DNA from: Pseudomonas sp. SLFW
GTDB lineage: Bacteria; Pseudomonadota; Gammaproteobacteria; Pseudomonadales; Pseudomonadaceae
NCBI RefSeq assembly: GCF_009905615.1
Contig: NZ_JAAAKW010000003.1
Location: forward strand, 310,001-374,000
Length of the DNA: 64,000 nt
Reading direction: 5' to 3'
Shown here: piece after piece, positions 29,124-39,900 of the stretch
Position numbering within the stretch: the first letter of the stretch is position 1
Layout of the letters: every line of letters begins with the position of its first letter
Program-made: the position numbers and the translations under genes
Notes under the pieces: model-generated
Seen by the model: only the letters and a program-made list of their open reading frames with translations
The model's database searches: none
What the model was told of the DNA's origin: nothing

Positions 29124-29615
29124 ATGAGCGCTGTCGAAGGTGAACTGGGCATTCTGGCCCGGCGGCGAATCGAGGCTGAGATCATCAAGCCAATCTACGA
29201 AATACTGGTGCGCGACTACGGCAAACAGCACGCCCAGGCCGTGATTGGCGAAGCGGTTTCCCAAGCGGCGGTCAAGGCCGGGGCTTACTTCGCGTCCCGC
29301 GAGCCAGAAGGCCCAAGCCTCGAAGGTTTCGTGGCCCTGCAAGAGCTGTGGGAAAAAGACGACGCGCTGAAAGTCGACATCATCGCCAGCGACGCCACCC
29401 ACTTCGACTACGACGTGCACCGCTGCCGCTACGCCGAGATGTACCACGAGATGGGCCTTGGCGAGATCGGCCACCTGCTGTCCTGCAACCGCGACGAACT
29501 GTTCATCGTCGGCTACGACCCCAACGTCGAACTCACCCGCACTCAAACGCTGATGCAAGGCGCCAGTCACTGCAATTTCCGCTACAAGGTCAAGGATCAG
29601 GAGCCGCAATCATGA
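29124..29615 (+). CDS. atcB: L-2-amino-thiazoline-4-carboxylate hydrolase
   Basis: 163 residues, matching the ATC-hydrolase family. It opens the ring of L-2-amino-delta2-thiazoline-4-carboxylic acid to N-carbamoyl-L-cysteine, the first committed step of the Pseudomonas ATC-to-cysteine route. Recognisable segments: RRRIEAEIIKPIYEILVRDYG, DATHFDYDVHRCRYAEMYHE (a His/Cys-rich core that could hold the active site) and GLGEIGHLLSCNRD. The gene order with a carbamoylase downstream, overlapping by ATGA (29612-29615), strongly supports the call. ATC also forms from cyanide and cystine, so the genes may aid cyanide detoxification. Confidence 0.88.
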   Translation: MSAVEGELGILARRRIEAEIIKPIYEILVRDYGKQHAQAVIGEAVSQAAVKAGAYFASREPEGPSLEGFVALQELWEKDDALKVDIIASDATHFDYDVHRCRYAEMYHEMGLGEIGHLLSCNRDELFIVGYDPNVELTRTQTLMQGASHCNFRYKVKDQEPQS

Positions 29616-30847
29616 GCGCCGCCCCTCGCATCAACGGCGCACGTCTGTGGGACTCGCTGATGGAAATGGCGCAAATCGGCGGCACGCCCAAGGGCGGCGT
29701 TTCCCGGCTGGCACTGACCGAGGAGGATCGTATTGGCCGCGACCTGTTCGCCCGCTGGGCCACCGAAGCCGGGTGCACCGTGCGCGTCGATGCCATGGGT
29801 AACATGTTCGCTCGCCGCGTGGGGCGTGACGACAGCCTGGCCCCGGTGATCACCGGCTCTCACGGCGATTCACAACCGGCTGGCGGCAAATTCGACGGCA
29901 TCTATGGTGTGCTCGCGGGCCTGGAAGTCATCCGCACGTTGAACGATCACGACATTCAGACCGATCGGTCAATTGAAGTGGTGAACTGGACCAACGAGGA
30001 AGGCTCTCGGTTCGCCCCGGCGATGATTGCCTCGGGCGTCTACACCGGCGTGTTCGATCTGGCATACGGCCTGTCCCGCACCGACGCCAAGGGCATCACC
30101 CTCGGCGAAGCGTTGCAGACCATCGGTTACGCAGGCAACGAACCCATGGGCGACCGCGAGATTCACGCCGCCTTTGAGCTGCACATCGAGCAAGGCCCGA
30201 TCCTTGAAGCACAAGGCCTGACCATCGGCGTGGTGACAGGCGCTCAAGGCCAGCGCTGGTACGAAATCGAACTCACCGGACGCAGCGCCCACGCGGGCAC
30301 AACGCCCATGGATCATCGTCTGGACGCTCTGCTCGGTCTGGCCCGGGTGGTCGAAGCGGTCAATGCCATGGGGGTTGCCCAAGGCGATGAAGGCCGTGCG
30401 ACGGTCGGTTGGGTCAACGTCTTCCCCAATTCTCGCAACGTGGTGCCAGGGCGCGTGGTGTTCAGCGTCGAGTTTCGTCACCCCAACGAAGCCGTGCTGG
30501 AAGTGCTCGATTGGCAGTTGCGTCAGGAAGTGCAGGGCATCGCTGACACCATCGGTCTACAGCTCAAGCTGGAGCAGATCTTTCAATACGCGCCGATCGC
30601 CTTCGACGCCGACTGCATCGACCGCGTGGAACGGGCCGCTTCGGAGCTCGGCTACAGCCATCGCCGCATGATTTCCGGCGCTGGTCACGACGCCTGCTAC
30701 CTGAGCAAAGTCGCCCCGACTTCAATGATCTTCGTGCCCTGCGTGAACGGTTTGAGCCACAACGAAGCCGAGCACATTCATCCTCATTGGTCGGAAGCCG
30801 GTGGGAATGTGTTGCTGCACGCGATGCTGGCCAAGGCGGGGGTTTGA
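29612..30847 (+). CDS. atcC: N-carbamoyl-L-cysteine amidohydrolase (M20 hydantoinase/carbamoylase)
   Basis: Releases L-cysteine, CO2 and ammonia from N-carbamoyl-L-cysteine; 411 residues, cytoplasmic, binuclear-metal M20/M28-like family. Metal ligands are visible: His and Asp of TGSHGDSQPAGGKFDG, the Glu pair in WTNEEGSRFAP, His of ELHIEQGPILEAQG, and the C-terminal His in LSHNEAEHIHPHW. The dimerisation lid contains GRSAHAGTTPMDHRLDAL. Ordinary carbamoylases often read SHLDTVPNGG where this reads SHGDSQPAGG, so the pocket may be specialised. The start is the overlapping ATG 29612, not one of the upstream in-frame starts, which lie inside atcB. Confidence 0.87.
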   Translation: MSAAPRINGARLWDSLMEMAQIGGTPKGGVSRLALTEEDRIGRDLFARWATEAGCTVRVDAMGNMFARRVGRDDSLAPVITGSHGDSQPAGGKFDGIYGVLAGLEVIRTLNDHDIQTDRSIEVVNWTNEEGSRFAPAMIASGVYTGVFDLAYGLSRTDAKGITLGEALQTIGYAGNEPMGDREIHAAFELHIEQGPILEAQGLTIGVVTGAQGQRWYEIELTGRSAHAGTTPMDHRLDALLGLARVVEAVNAMGVAQGDEGRATVGWVNVFPNSRNVVPGRVVFSVEFRHPNEAVLEVLDWQLRQEVQGIADTIGLQLKLEQIFQYAPIAFDADCIDRVERAASELGYSHRRMISGAGHDACYLSKVAPTSMIFVPCVNGLSHNEAEHIHPHWSEAGGNVLLHAMLAKAGV

Positions 30848-30991
30848 CCCTTCCCGCACCGCCTGTACCTTCGGTATAGGCGGGATCGCAGCGCGGTCAG
30901 GCTCTTGATTCTGGCCGGATCGCACCCCTTCTCCTCATTTCTTTTCTCAACCGTACTCATGCCCCGCGTTGACATCCCCTCACCCTCAGGC

Positions 30992-31005
30992 TTACGTTAA
31001 CGTAA
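30992..31005. promoter_or_regulatory. Perfect palindrome upstream of liuA, candidate LiuR operator
   Basis: ttacgttaacgtaa is a perfect 14-bp palindrome 61 bp upstream of the liuA start. It resembles the sites described for LiuR, the MerR-type regulator of leucine/isovalerate catabolism in proteobacteria. A possible -10 (GATACA, 31010-31015) begins five bases downstream, as expected for MerR-type promoters in which the operator lies between -35 and -10. Confidence 0.7.
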
Positions 31006-31066
31006 AGGTGATACAGATCATTTCCGTCTGACAGCCCCTCCAAAAACAACAAGGGAACGCAGTCTC

Positions 31067-32230
31067 ATGAACTACCCCACGCTCAATTTCGGCCTTGGCG
31101 AGACGATCAACATGCTCCGCGACCAGGTGCAGGCCTTCGTCGCGGCGGAACTGGCGCCTCGCGCGGCGCAGATCGATCAGGAGAACCTGTTCCCTGCCGA
31201 CATGTGGCGCAAGTTCGGTGACATGGGCCTGCTGGGCATCACCGTCGAGGAGCAGTACGGCGGCGCGGGCCTGGGCTATCTGGCCCATGTGGTGGCCATG
31301 GAAGAAATCAGCCGGGCGTCCGCTTCCGTCGCCCTCTCCTACGGCGCTCATTCCAACCTTTGCGTGAACCAGATCAACCGCAACGGCAACCCTGAGCAGA
31401 AAGCCCGCTACCTGCCAAAGCTGATCAGCGGCGAGCACATCGGCGCCCTGGCCATGAGCGAGCCCAACGCCGGTTCCGATGTGGTGTCAATGAAGCTGCG
31501 GGCCGATAAACGCGGCGACCGCTTCGTTCTCAACGGCAGCAAAACCTGGATCACCAACGGCCCCGACGCCAACACCTACGTTATCTACGCCAAGACCGAC
31601 CTGGAAAAAGGCGCCCACGGCATCAGCGCGTTTATCGTCGAGCGCGACTGGAAAGGGTTTTCCCGTGGCAGCAAATTCGACAAACTCGGCATGCGCGGCT
31701 CCAATACCTGCGAGCTGTTTTTTGATGACGTCGAAGTTCCGGAAGAAAACCTGCTCGGCGCGCTGAACGGCGGTGTCCGCGTCCTGATGAGCGGCCTGGA
31801 CTACGAACGTGTCGTGCTCTCCGGCGGCCCGACCGGGATCATGCAAGCCTGCCTGGACGTGGTGTTGCCTTACATTCATGACCGCAAACAGTTCGGCCAA
31901 AGCATCGGCGAATTCCAGCTGATCCAAGGCAAGGTCGCCGACATGTACACCCAACTCAACGCCAGCCGCGCCTACCTGTACGCCGTGGCGCAGGCGTGTG
32001 AACGCGGCGAAACCACGCGCAAGGACGCTGCCGGGGTCATCCTCTACAGCGCCGAACGGGCCACGCAAATGGCGCTGGACACCATCCAGATTCTCGGCGG
32101 CAACGGCTACATCAACGAATTCCCCGCAGGCCGTCTGCTGCGCGACGCCAAGCTCTACGAAATCGGCGCTGGCACCAGTGAAATCCGCCGCATGCTGATC
32201 GGGCGCGAGCTGTTCAACGAGACGCGGTGA
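31067..32230 (+). CDS. liuA: Isovaleryl-CoA dehydrogenase
   Basis: FAD acyl-CoA dehydrogenase, 387 residues, oxidising isovaleryl-CoA to 3-methylcrotonyl-CoA in leucine catabolism. The catalytic base is Glu247 in [16 protein letters not shown]; this position, rather than the usual C-terminal one, is diagnostic of isovaleryl-CoA dehydrogenase. Other motifs: [55 protein letters not shown] and [26 protein letters not shown] lies upstream. First gene of liuABCD. Confidence 0.95.
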   Translation: MNYPTLNFGLGETINMLRDQVQAFVAAELAPRAAQIDQENLFPADMWRKFGDMGLLGITVEEQYGGAGLGYLAHVVAMEEISRASASVALSYGAHSNLCVNQINRNGNPEQKARYLPKLISGEHIGALAMSEPNAGSDVVSMKLRADKRGDRFVLNGSKTWITNGPDANTYVIYAKTDLEKGAHGISAFIVERDWKGFSRGSKFDKLGMRGSNTCELFFDDVEVPEENLLGALNGGVRVLMSGLDYERVVLSGGPTGIMQACLDVVLPYIHDRKQFGQSIGEFQLIQGKVADMYTQLNASRAYLYAVAQACERGETTRKDAAGVILYSAERATQMALDTIQILGGNGYINEFPAGRLLRDAKLYEIGAGTSEIRRMLIGRELFNETR

Positions 32231-32324
32231 AGCAGCGGCGAGCGTGAGCGGCAAGCGGCAAGTAAAGGCAGTGTGCGGTGACCGGGTATTTGGCGTCGTG
32301 TCAGCGGTTCTGGTAGGGGAATGA

Positions 32325-33932
32325 GTGATGATTTTGAAGACACATGTCAATCCGCGTTCGGCGGAGTTTTTGGCGAACAGCGAGGCGTTGCGCAGGCAGG
32401 TGGATGATCTGCACACGCTGTTGGCGCAGGTGTATCAAGGCGGTGGGCCGAAAGCGCAGGAGCGGCACACATCGCGGGGCAAGTTGCTGCCGCGTGAGCG
32501 CATCAATCGGTTGCTGGACTTGGGATCGCCGTTTCTGGAAATCAGTCAATTGGCGGCCCACGGCGTGTATGGCGAAGACGTGCCCGCCGCAGGTGTGATC
32601 GCCGGAATCGGGCGGGTCGAGGGCGTCGAATGCATGATCATCGCCAACGACGCGACGGTCAAAGGCGGGTCGTATTACCCGCTGACCGTCAAAAAACACC
32701 TGCGCGCCCAGACCATCGCTCAGCAGAACCGCCTGCCGTGTATTTACCTGGTGGATTCGGGTGGCGCCAACCTGCCCCGTCAGGATGAGGTCTTTCCTGA
32801 CCGCGAACACTTCGGCCGCATTTTCTTCAACCAAGCCAACATGAGCGCCGAAGGCATCCCGCAAATCGCCGTGGTGATGGGCTCGTGCACGGCGGGCGGC
32901 GCCTACGTCCCGGCGATGGCCGACGAAGCGATCATGGTCCGCCAGCAGGCGACGATCTTCCTGGCAGGGCCTCCGCTGGTGAAAGCCGCGACGGGTGAAG
33001 TCGTGAGTGCTGAAGACTTGGGCGGTGCCGACGTGCATTGCAAGATTTCCGGCGTGGCCGATCACTACGCCGACAGCGACGAACACGCGCTGGCACTGGC
33101 CCGGCGCAGCGTCGCCAACCTCAACTGGCGCAAACTGGGCGCACTGCAAACGCGTCCTCCTGAAGCCCCGCGCTACCCCAGCGACGAACTGTACGGCGTG
33201 ATTTCCGCTGACCCCAAACAGCCCTTTGACGTACGCGAAGTCATTGCGCGGCTGGTCGACGGTTCGGTGTTCGACGAGTTCAAGGCGCTGTTCGGGACCA
33301 CGCTGGTGTGCGGCTTCGCGCACCTTAATGGCTATCCCCTCGCGATCCTGGCCAACAACGGCATCCTGTTTGCCGAGGCGGCGCAGAAAGGCGCGCACTT
33401 CATCGAACTGGCCTGTCAACGCGGCATTCCGCTGTTGTTCCTGCAAAACATCACCGGTTTCATGGTCGGTCAGAAATACGAAGCGGGCGGCATCGCCAAG
33501 CACGGCGCCAAGCTGGTCACTGCAGTGGCTTGCGCCAGGGTGCCGAAATTCACGGTGATCATCGGTGGCAGCTTCGGCGCCGGTAACTACGGCATGTGTG
33601 GGCGGGCCTACGATCCACGTTTCTTGTGGATGTGGCCCAACGCGCGTATCGGCGTGATGGGCGGCGAGCAGGCGGCGGGCGTGCTGGTACAGGTCAAGCG
33701 CGAGCAGGCCGAACGCAGCGGCCAAGGCTTCAGCGCCGAGCAGGAAGCCGAGATCAAGCAGCCGATCCTCGACCAGTACGAACACCAGGGCCACCCCTAT
33801 TACTCCAGCGCCCGCCTGTGGGACGACGGCGTGATCGACCCGGCGCAGACCCGCGACATTCTCGCCCTGGCCCTCAGCGCGGCGCTCAACGCCCCCATCG
33901 AACCGACCCGCTTCGGCGTGTTCCGGATGTAA
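32325..33932 (+). CDS. liuB: Methylcrotonyl-CoA carboxylase, carboxyltransferase (beta) subunit
   Basis: 535 residues. Transfers carboxyl from biotin to 3-methylcrotonyl-CoA. Carboxyltransferase N half ([60 protein letters not shown]) and C half ([40 protein letters not shown]). The 94-bp gap after liuA carries a short run of degenerate sequence, ggcgagcgtgagcggcaagc, resembling a decayed gap repeat. Pairs with the biotin subunit encoded two genes downstream. Confidence 0.95.
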   Translation: MMILKTHVNPRSAEFLANSEALRRQVDDLHTLLAQVYQGGGPKAQERHTSRGKLLPRERINRLLDLGSPFLEISQLAAHGVYGEDVPAAGVIAGIGRVEGVECMIIANDATVKGGSYYPLTVKKHLRAQTIAQQNRLPCIYLVDSGGANLPRQDEVFPDREHFGRIFFNQANMSAEGIPQIAVVMGSCTAGGAYVPAMADEAIMVRQQATIFLAGPPLVKAATGEVVSAEDLGGADVHCKISGVADHYADSDEHALALARRSVANLNWRKLGALQTRPPEAPRYPSDELYGVISADPKQPFDVREVIARLVDGSVFDEFKALFGTTLVCGFAHLNGYPLAILANNGILFAEAAQKGAHFIELACQRGIPLLFLQNITGFMVGQKYEAGGIAKHGAKLVTAVACARVPKFTVIIGGSFGAGNYGMCGRAYDPRFLWMWPNARIGVMGGEQAAGVLVQVKREQAERSGQGFSAEQEAEIKQPILDQYEHQGHPYYSSARLWDDGVIDPAQTRDILALALSAALNAPIEPTRFGVFRM

Positions 33933-33946
33933 CCCAAGGAACGACT

Positions 33947-34762
33947 ATGACCGATTTCGACACCGTCGAGCTGGAGTACGACCCGCGAGGTTTTGCGACC
34001 CTCTGGCTTAACCGTCCGGACAAGAACAACGCGTTCAACGCGCAAATGATTCGCGAGCTGATCCTGGCGCTGGACAAGGTCCAGAGCGACAGCCGCTTAC
34101 GCTTTCTGCTGCTGCGGGGGCGCGGTCGGCATTTCAGCGCCGGGGCCGACCTGGCCTGGATGCAGGAGTCCGCGAACCTTGATTATCAGACCAATTTGGG
34201 CGACGCCCGCGAACTGGGCGAGCTGATGTACGGCCTCGCCAAACTGAAATTGCCGACGCTGGCGGTGGTTCAAGGCGCGGCCTATGGCGGCGCGCTGGGC
34301 CTGATCAGTTGCTGCGACATGGCCATCGGCGCCGACGACGCGCAGTTCTGTCTGTCGGAAGTGAAGATCGGCCTGGCGCCAGCGGTGATCAGCCCGTTCG
34401 TGGTCAAGGCCATCGGCGAACGCCATGCCCGCCGTTATGCCCTGACTGCCGAACGTTTTGACGGCCAACGGGCGCGGGAGATCGGTCTGCTGGCCGAGTC
34501 TTACCCGGCCGCTGAGCTTGAGGCCCAGTTGCAACACTGGGTGTCGAACCTGCTGCTCAACAGCCCTCAGGCCATGCGGGTCAGCAAAGACTTGCTGCGC
34601 GAAGTCGGTCACGGCGAATTGACCCCGTCCCTGCGCCGCTACTGCAAAAACGCCATCGCCCGCATCCGCGTCAGCCCCGAAGGCCAGGAAGGTCTACGCG
34701 CCTTTCTGCACAAGCGCGAGCCGAGCTGGCGAGACGAATCCAAGAACGGAGACACACCATGA
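33947..34762 (+). CDS. liuC: 3-methylglutaconyl-CoA hydratase (enoyl-CoA hydratase family)
   Basis: Crotonase-fold enzyme, 271 residues from ATG 33947 (AAGGA upstream, 14 bp after the liuB stop). It hydrates 3-methylglutaconyl-CoA to HMG-CoA. Oxyanion-hole motifs: GRHFSAGADLAWM and QGAAYGGALGLISCCDMAIG, then FCLSEVKIGLAPAVISPFVV. Function is assigned from family plus position between the two MCC subunits; the exact crotonase specificity cannot be read from the sequence alone. Confidence 0.92.
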   Translation: MTDFDTVELEYDPRGFATLWLNRPDKNNAFNAQMIRELILALDKVQSDSRLRFLLLRGRGRHFSAGADLAWMQESANLDYQTNLGDARELGELMYGLAKLKLPTLAVVQGAAYGGALGLISCCDMAIGADDAQFCLSEVKIGLAPAVISPFVVKAIGERHARRYALTAERFDGQRAREIGLLAESYPAAELEAQLQHWVSNLLLNSPQAMRVSKDLLREVGHGELTPSLRRYCKNAIARIRVSPEGQEGLRAFLHKREPSWRDESKNGDTP

Positions 34763-36720
34763 GCCGCCCGAACACCCACGCCCTGACGTCCGTGCTGGTG
34801 GCCAACCGGGGCGAAATCGCCTGCCGTGTGATGCGCACCGCCAAGGCCATGGGCCTGACGACCGTTGCGGTACACAGCGCCACTGACCGCGACGCCCGCC
34901 ACGTGCGCGAGGCCGACATCGCTGTGGACCTGGGCGGCAGCAAGGCCGCCGACAGCTATTTGCAGATCGACAAACTGATTGCCGCCGCCAAAAGCAGCGG
35001 CGCCCACGCCATCCATCCGGGCTATGGGTTTCTCTCGGAAAACGCAGGATTCGCTCGTGCTGTCGAGCAAGCGGGCCTGATTTTTCTCGGCCCGCCCGCC
35101 TCGGCCATCGACGCCATGGGCAGCAAGTCCGCCGCCAAGACCTTGATGGAAACCGCAGGTGTACCACTGGTGCCCGGTTACCACGGCGAAGCCCAGGACG
35201 CACAGACCTTCCGTGACGCCGCCGCGCGCATCGGCTACCCAGTGCTGCTCAAGGCCACAGCCGGCGGGGGCGGTAAAGGCATGAAGGTGGTCGAGCGTGA
35301 CGAAGACCTCGCCGACGCTCTCGCCTCGGCACAGCGTGAAGCGCAGTCGTCGTTCGGCGATTCGCGCATGCTGGTGGAGAAATACGTCCTCAAGCCCCGC
35401 CACGTAGAGATTCAGGTGTTCGCCGATCAGCACGGACACTGTCTCTATCTCAATGAGCGTGACTGCTCGATTCAACGCCGTCACCAGAAGGTCGTCGAAG
35501 AAGCGCCCGCGCCGGGCCTCAGTCCTGAGCTGCGTCGTGCCATGGGCGAAGCCGCCGTGCGTGCCGCGCAAGCCATCGGCTATGTGGGTGCGGGCACGGT
35601 AGAGTTTTTGCTGGATGCGCGGGGCGAGTTTTTCTTCATGGAGATGAACACGCGGCTGCAGGTCGAACACCCGGTGACCGAGGCCATCACCGGCCTGGAC
35701 CTGGTCGCCTGGCAGATTCGCGTGGCCCAGGGCGAGCCGTTGCCGATCACCCAGGCGCAGGTGGCGCTCAACGGCCACGCCATCGAAGTGCGCTTGTACG
35801 CTGAAGACCCGGCCAATGACTTTTTGCCCGCCACGGGCACCTTGCAGGTGTATCGGGAATCGGCGGCGGGGCCTGGACGCCGAGTGGACAGCGGCGTGAC
35901 AGAAGGCGATGAAGTTTCACCATTTTACGACCCGATGCTCGGCAAGCTGATCGCCTGGGGCGAAGACCGCGAACAGGCGCGGCTGCGACTGCTGGCCATG
36001 CTCGACGAATTTGCCATCGGCGGATTGCGCACCAACCTGGCGTTTCTGCGCCGGATCATCGCTCACCCAGCGTTTGCGGCGTGCGAACTGGACACCGGGT
36101 TCATTCCTCGTTATCAGGCCGAGTTGTTGCCGCCGACCCAAGGACTCTCCGAGGAATTCTGGCTTGTTGCCGCCGAGGCGTATCGTCAGGGCACGTCGAA
36201 TACGGCGCGAGCTGATGATCCTCATTCGTCGTGGTCAAGCACGAACGGCTTGCGTTTGGGCTTGCCGAACGAAGTCAAGCTGAAGCTGAACTGCGCAGGC
36301 GAAACCCGCACAGTGACCCTGAGCGCGCCCTCGACCGACGTGACGTTGCAAGGCGAACTACTGACCCGCAAACACAACGGGCTGCGTCGCCAGACCCTGG
36401 CGATCCGCCGAGGCGACACCCTGTACCTGCGCTGGCAGGGCGAGCTGCACGCGATCACAGCGTTCGACCCGATTGCCGCCGTTGACGCCAACCACACCCA
36501 CCAAGGTGGCCTCAGTGCGCCCATGAACGGCAGCATCGTGCGGGTGTTGGTCGAGGTGGGTCAGCCCGTCGAAGCCGGGACGCCGCTGGTGGTGCTGGAA
36601 GCCATGAAAATGGAACACAGCATTCGGGCGAATCTGGCGGGCACCGTCTCGGCAATGTATTGCGCAGAAGGTGAGATGGTCAGCGAAGGGACGGTGTTGG
36701 TGGAGCTGAAGGAGACCTAA
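34759..36720 (+). CDS. liuD: Methylcrotonyl-CoA carboxylase, biotin carboxylase (alpha) subunit
   Basis: 653 residues: biotin carboxylase domains (VANRGEIACRVMRTAKAMGL, KATAGGGGKGMKVV, EMNTRLQVEHPVTEAITGLD) and a C-terminal biotinyl domain with Lys617 in VVLEAMKMEHSIR. The ATG overlaps the liuC stop (ATGA). The operon ends here. HMG-CoA lyase (liuE), usually the next gene in Pseudomonas, is not present; instead a convergent gene follows across a REP-containing gap. Confidence 0.95.
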   Translation: MSRPNTHALTSVLVANRGEIACRVMRTAKAMGLTTVAVHSATDRDARHVREADIAVDLGGSKAADSYLQIDKLIAAAKSSGAHAIHPGYGFLSENAGFARAVEQAGLIFLGPPASAIDAMGSKSAAKTLMETAGVPLVPGYHGEAQDAQTFRDAAARIGYPVLLKATAGGGGKGMKVVERDEDLADALASAQREAQSSFGDSRMLVEKYVLKPRHVEIQVFADQHGHCLYLNERDCSIQRRHQKVVEEAPAPGLSPELRRAMGEAAVRAAQAIGYVGAGTVEFLLDARGEFFFMEMNTRLQVEHPVTEAITGLDLVAWQIRVAQGEPLPITQAQVALNGHAIEVRLYAEDPANDFLPATGTLQVYRESAAGPGRRVDSGVTEGDEVSPFYDPMLGKLIAWGEDREQARLRLLAMLDEFAIGGLRTNLAFLRRIIAHPAFAACELDTGFIPRYQAELLPPTQGLSEEFWLVAAEAYRQGTSNTARADDPHSSWSSTNGLRLGLPNEVKLKLNCAGETRTVTLSAPSTDVTLQGELLTRKHNGLRRQTLAIRRGDTLYLRWQGELHAITAFDPIAAVDANHTHQGGLSAPMNGSIVRVLVEVGQPVEAGTPLVVLEAMKMEHSIRANLAGTVSAMYCAEGEMVSEGTVLVELKET

Positions 36721-36754
36721 CGCCGCGCGCAAAACCCACAGTTGGACGCAAACC

Positions 36755-36860
36755 CTGTAGGAGCGAATTCGTTCTGGGCGGCATTCCGACGAAGCGGTGG
36801 TGCATCGGCAGAAAACGTGTCTGTTTCACCACCGTCTCGCGAATGAATTCGCTCCCACAG
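36755..36860. repeat. REP-like inverted pair, class 1
   Basis: Arms at 36755-36774 (tgtaggagcgaattcgttc) and 36837-36860 (tcgcgaatgaattcgctccc), facing each other, between the convergent ends of liuD and the ferredoxin oxidoreductase gene. A second dyad, agagccgg/ccggctct (36886-36893 and 36911-36918), lies nearer the latter gene but has no T-run on either strand. Nothing else is seen in this 206-bp gap. Confidence 0.75.
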
Positions 36861-36926
36861 GAACCCGTTCCGTCAGAGGATTAGCAGAGCCGGAAGAATG
36901 ACAGGTTCTCCCGGCTCTCATTCACA

Positions 36927-39900
36927 TCAAGCCGCCACCTCATACAACTTCGGCAGCTCAACTTCCCCATTCACCAATCCCTGACGCATGCGCACCGCCT
37001 GCAACGCCGCCGCGTTCATCGCGCTTTCCTTCACATGGCCGTACCCGCGAATCCGTTCGGGCAAGCGCGCCAGGCTCAGCGCCATCTGGCGATTGCTGGC
37101 GTTCAGATGCGTCAGGATCAGCTCGATGTCGCTCACGTAGCTGTCGATCAGCGCACGCTCCTGCCGACGCTCCAGACTCCGGCCAAACGGGTCGAACGCC
37201 GTCCCGCGCAGGAATTTGAAATTCGCCAGCACATCGAAGGCCTTCAACATCCACGGGCCGAAACTGCGTTTGCGCGGGGTGCCGTTGTGCGGGTCGCGCT
37301 TGGCCAGCCACGACGGCGCCAGATGAAACTCCAGCCGGTAATCGCCTTCGAACTGCGCCTGCAACTGACGGGTGAACTCGCCGTTACTGTACAGACGCGC
37401 CACTTCGTACTCGTCCTTGTAGGCCAACAGCTTGAAGTAGTTGAACGCAACGGCCTCGGTCAACGCCGGTTGCTCGCCCGGAAACAGCCGCGCTTCGGCA
37501 TCGCGCACTTTGTAGACCAGCGACAGATAACGCTCGGCATACGCCAGGTTCTGATACGCGGTGAGGGTTTTGGTGTTGTTGACCAGACGCTGCTCAAGGC
37601 TCAGCGTCTCGGGTTCGAATACGGTCACCGCTTCGGGATTGGCCGCCGCCTGCACCGCTTTCAGATCGAACGCCGCTCGACGCCCCCACAGAAAGGCTTG
37701 CTGGTTCAGGTTGACCGCCACGCCGTTCAGCTCGATGGCTTTTTCGATGGCCGCTGAGGTCAGCGGAATCAGCCCCTTCTGGAACGCGTATCCAAGCATG
37801 AACAGGTTGCTGGCAATGCTGTCGCCCATCAGTTTGGTGGCCAGGTCGGTGGCAGGCACGAAGTGGGTCTTGTCCGCACCCACAGCCTCGCGAATGGTCT
37901 GCATCATCGCATCCGCCGGGAACTCGGCATCGGGATTGCGGGTGAACTCCGCAGTCGGCGTTTGCTGACTGTTCACCACTGCGTGTGATTTGGCGGTGTT
38001 GAGCTTGGCAATCGCATCAGGGCCGGACGACACCAGCAGATCGCACCCCAGCAACAAATGCGCTTCACCTGCCGCAATGCGCACGGCGAACAGGTCTTCC
38101 TGCCGCGCCGCGATGCGAATGTGGCTGACCACCGGACCGAATTTCTGCGCCAGACCAGCCTGATCGAGCACGCTGCAGCCCTTCCCTTCGAGGTTCGCCG
38201 CGTAACCCAGCATCGCACCCACCGTCGTCACACCGGTCCCGCCCACGCCCGGCAACAGGATGTTGAACGGTTGGTCGAGGCTCGGCAGCGTCGGCTCCGG
38301 CAATTGCGCAAACGCTTGGGCCTGTTTTGGCAACTGAGGCTTGCGCAGCTTTCCACCGTGAACGGTGACGAAGCTCGGGCAGAAGCCCTCGACGCAGCTG
38401 AAATCCTTGTTGCACGCGCTTTGGTCGATCTCGCGTTTGCGCCCTTCGGCGGTTTCTTTCGGGAGAATCGACAGGCACCCGGATTTCGCCCCGCAATCGC
38501 CGCAACCTTCGCACACGGCCGGGTTGATGATCGCGCGCTTGTCCAGATCAAGCATCGTGCCGCGTTTGCGGCGACGGCGTTTCTCGGTGGCGCAGGTCTG
38601 GTCGTAGATGATGACCGACACGCCTTTGAACTCGCGCAGTTCACGCTGCACAGCGTCCAGATCACGGCGATGGTGAAAGGTCGTGATCGGCGCGAACGCT
38701 TCGCGGCTCGGGTATTTATCCGGCTCGTCCGACACCAGCGCAATGCGTTGCACGCCTTCGTTGAACACCTGACGACTGAGCTGATCGACTCGCAAGATGC
38801 CGTCGATGGGCTGGCCGCCGGTCATGGCCACCGCGTCGTTGTAGAGAATCTTGTAGGTAATGTTGACCTTCGAAGCTACCGCCGCCCGCAGCGCCAGATG
38901 GCCGGAGTGAAAATAGGTGCCGTCGCCCAGATTCTGAAACACGTGCGGGGTCTCGGTGAATGGCGCCTGACCGATCCAGGTCACGCCTTCGCCGCCCATT
39001 TGGGTAAAGGTCTCGGTTTCCCGGTCCATCCAGATGGTCATGTAGTGGCAACCGATGCCCGCCAGCGCACGGCTGCCGTCCGGGACCTTGGTCGAGCTGT
39101 TGTGCGGGCAACCGGAGCAGAAATGCGGGGTGCGCTGAGTGTTGAACAGCGGCGCGGCGAGGGCTTTTTCCTTGTCTTGCAGGAATTGCAGCCGCGCTTC
39201 GATTGTCGGGCTGCTGTAGATCGGGGCCAGTCGCTTGGCGATCACCCGGGCAATCATTGCCGGGGTCAATTCAGCCAGGTTAGGCAGCAACGAGCGCCCT
39301 TCTTCGTCGAACTCACCCACCACACGAGGGCGTTTATCGACGGGCCAGTTGTACAGTTGGCCAGTCAATTGGTCTTCGATGACGCTGCGCTTTTCCTCGA
39401 CCACCAAAATCTCGTCGAGCCCTTCGGCAAAATCGTGCACCGACACCGGCTCCAACGGCCAGCTCATGCCGACCTTCAGCACGCGAATGCCCACCGACGC
39501 GCACAGCGCTTCGTCGATGCCCAGCTCTTCCAGCGCTTGACGCACGTCGAGGTAGGACTTGCCGGTGGTGATGATGCCAAGACGCGGCTCGGGAGAATCG
39601 ATGACCACCTTGTTCAGTTCGTTGGCCCGTGCAAAGGCCCGAGCGGCGTAAATCTTGTAGGTGTTGAGGCGCGCTTCCTGGGCCAGCGGCGTGTCGGGCC
39701 AGCGGATGTGCAGGCCGTCTTTCGGCAGTTGGAAATCTTCGGGAATGCGGGTTTCGATGCGCAGTGGATCGACTTCGACCACGGCCGAGGAGTCGACGTT
39801 TTCGGCAATGGTCTTCATCGCCACCCAGCAGCCGCTGTAGCGGGACAGTTCCCAGCCAATGATGCCGTAATCGAGGATTTCCTGAACGTTGCTCGGGTTG

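Noticed and set aside
30859..30883. 11-bp hairpin after atcC
   Set aside because: Stable stem, but its loop is only three bases and no T-tract follows, so I do not call it an intrinsic terminator.
36886..36918. Dyad agagccgg/ccggctct near the ferredoxin oxidoreductase stop
   Set aside because: No T-run on either strand; mentioned only within the gap description.
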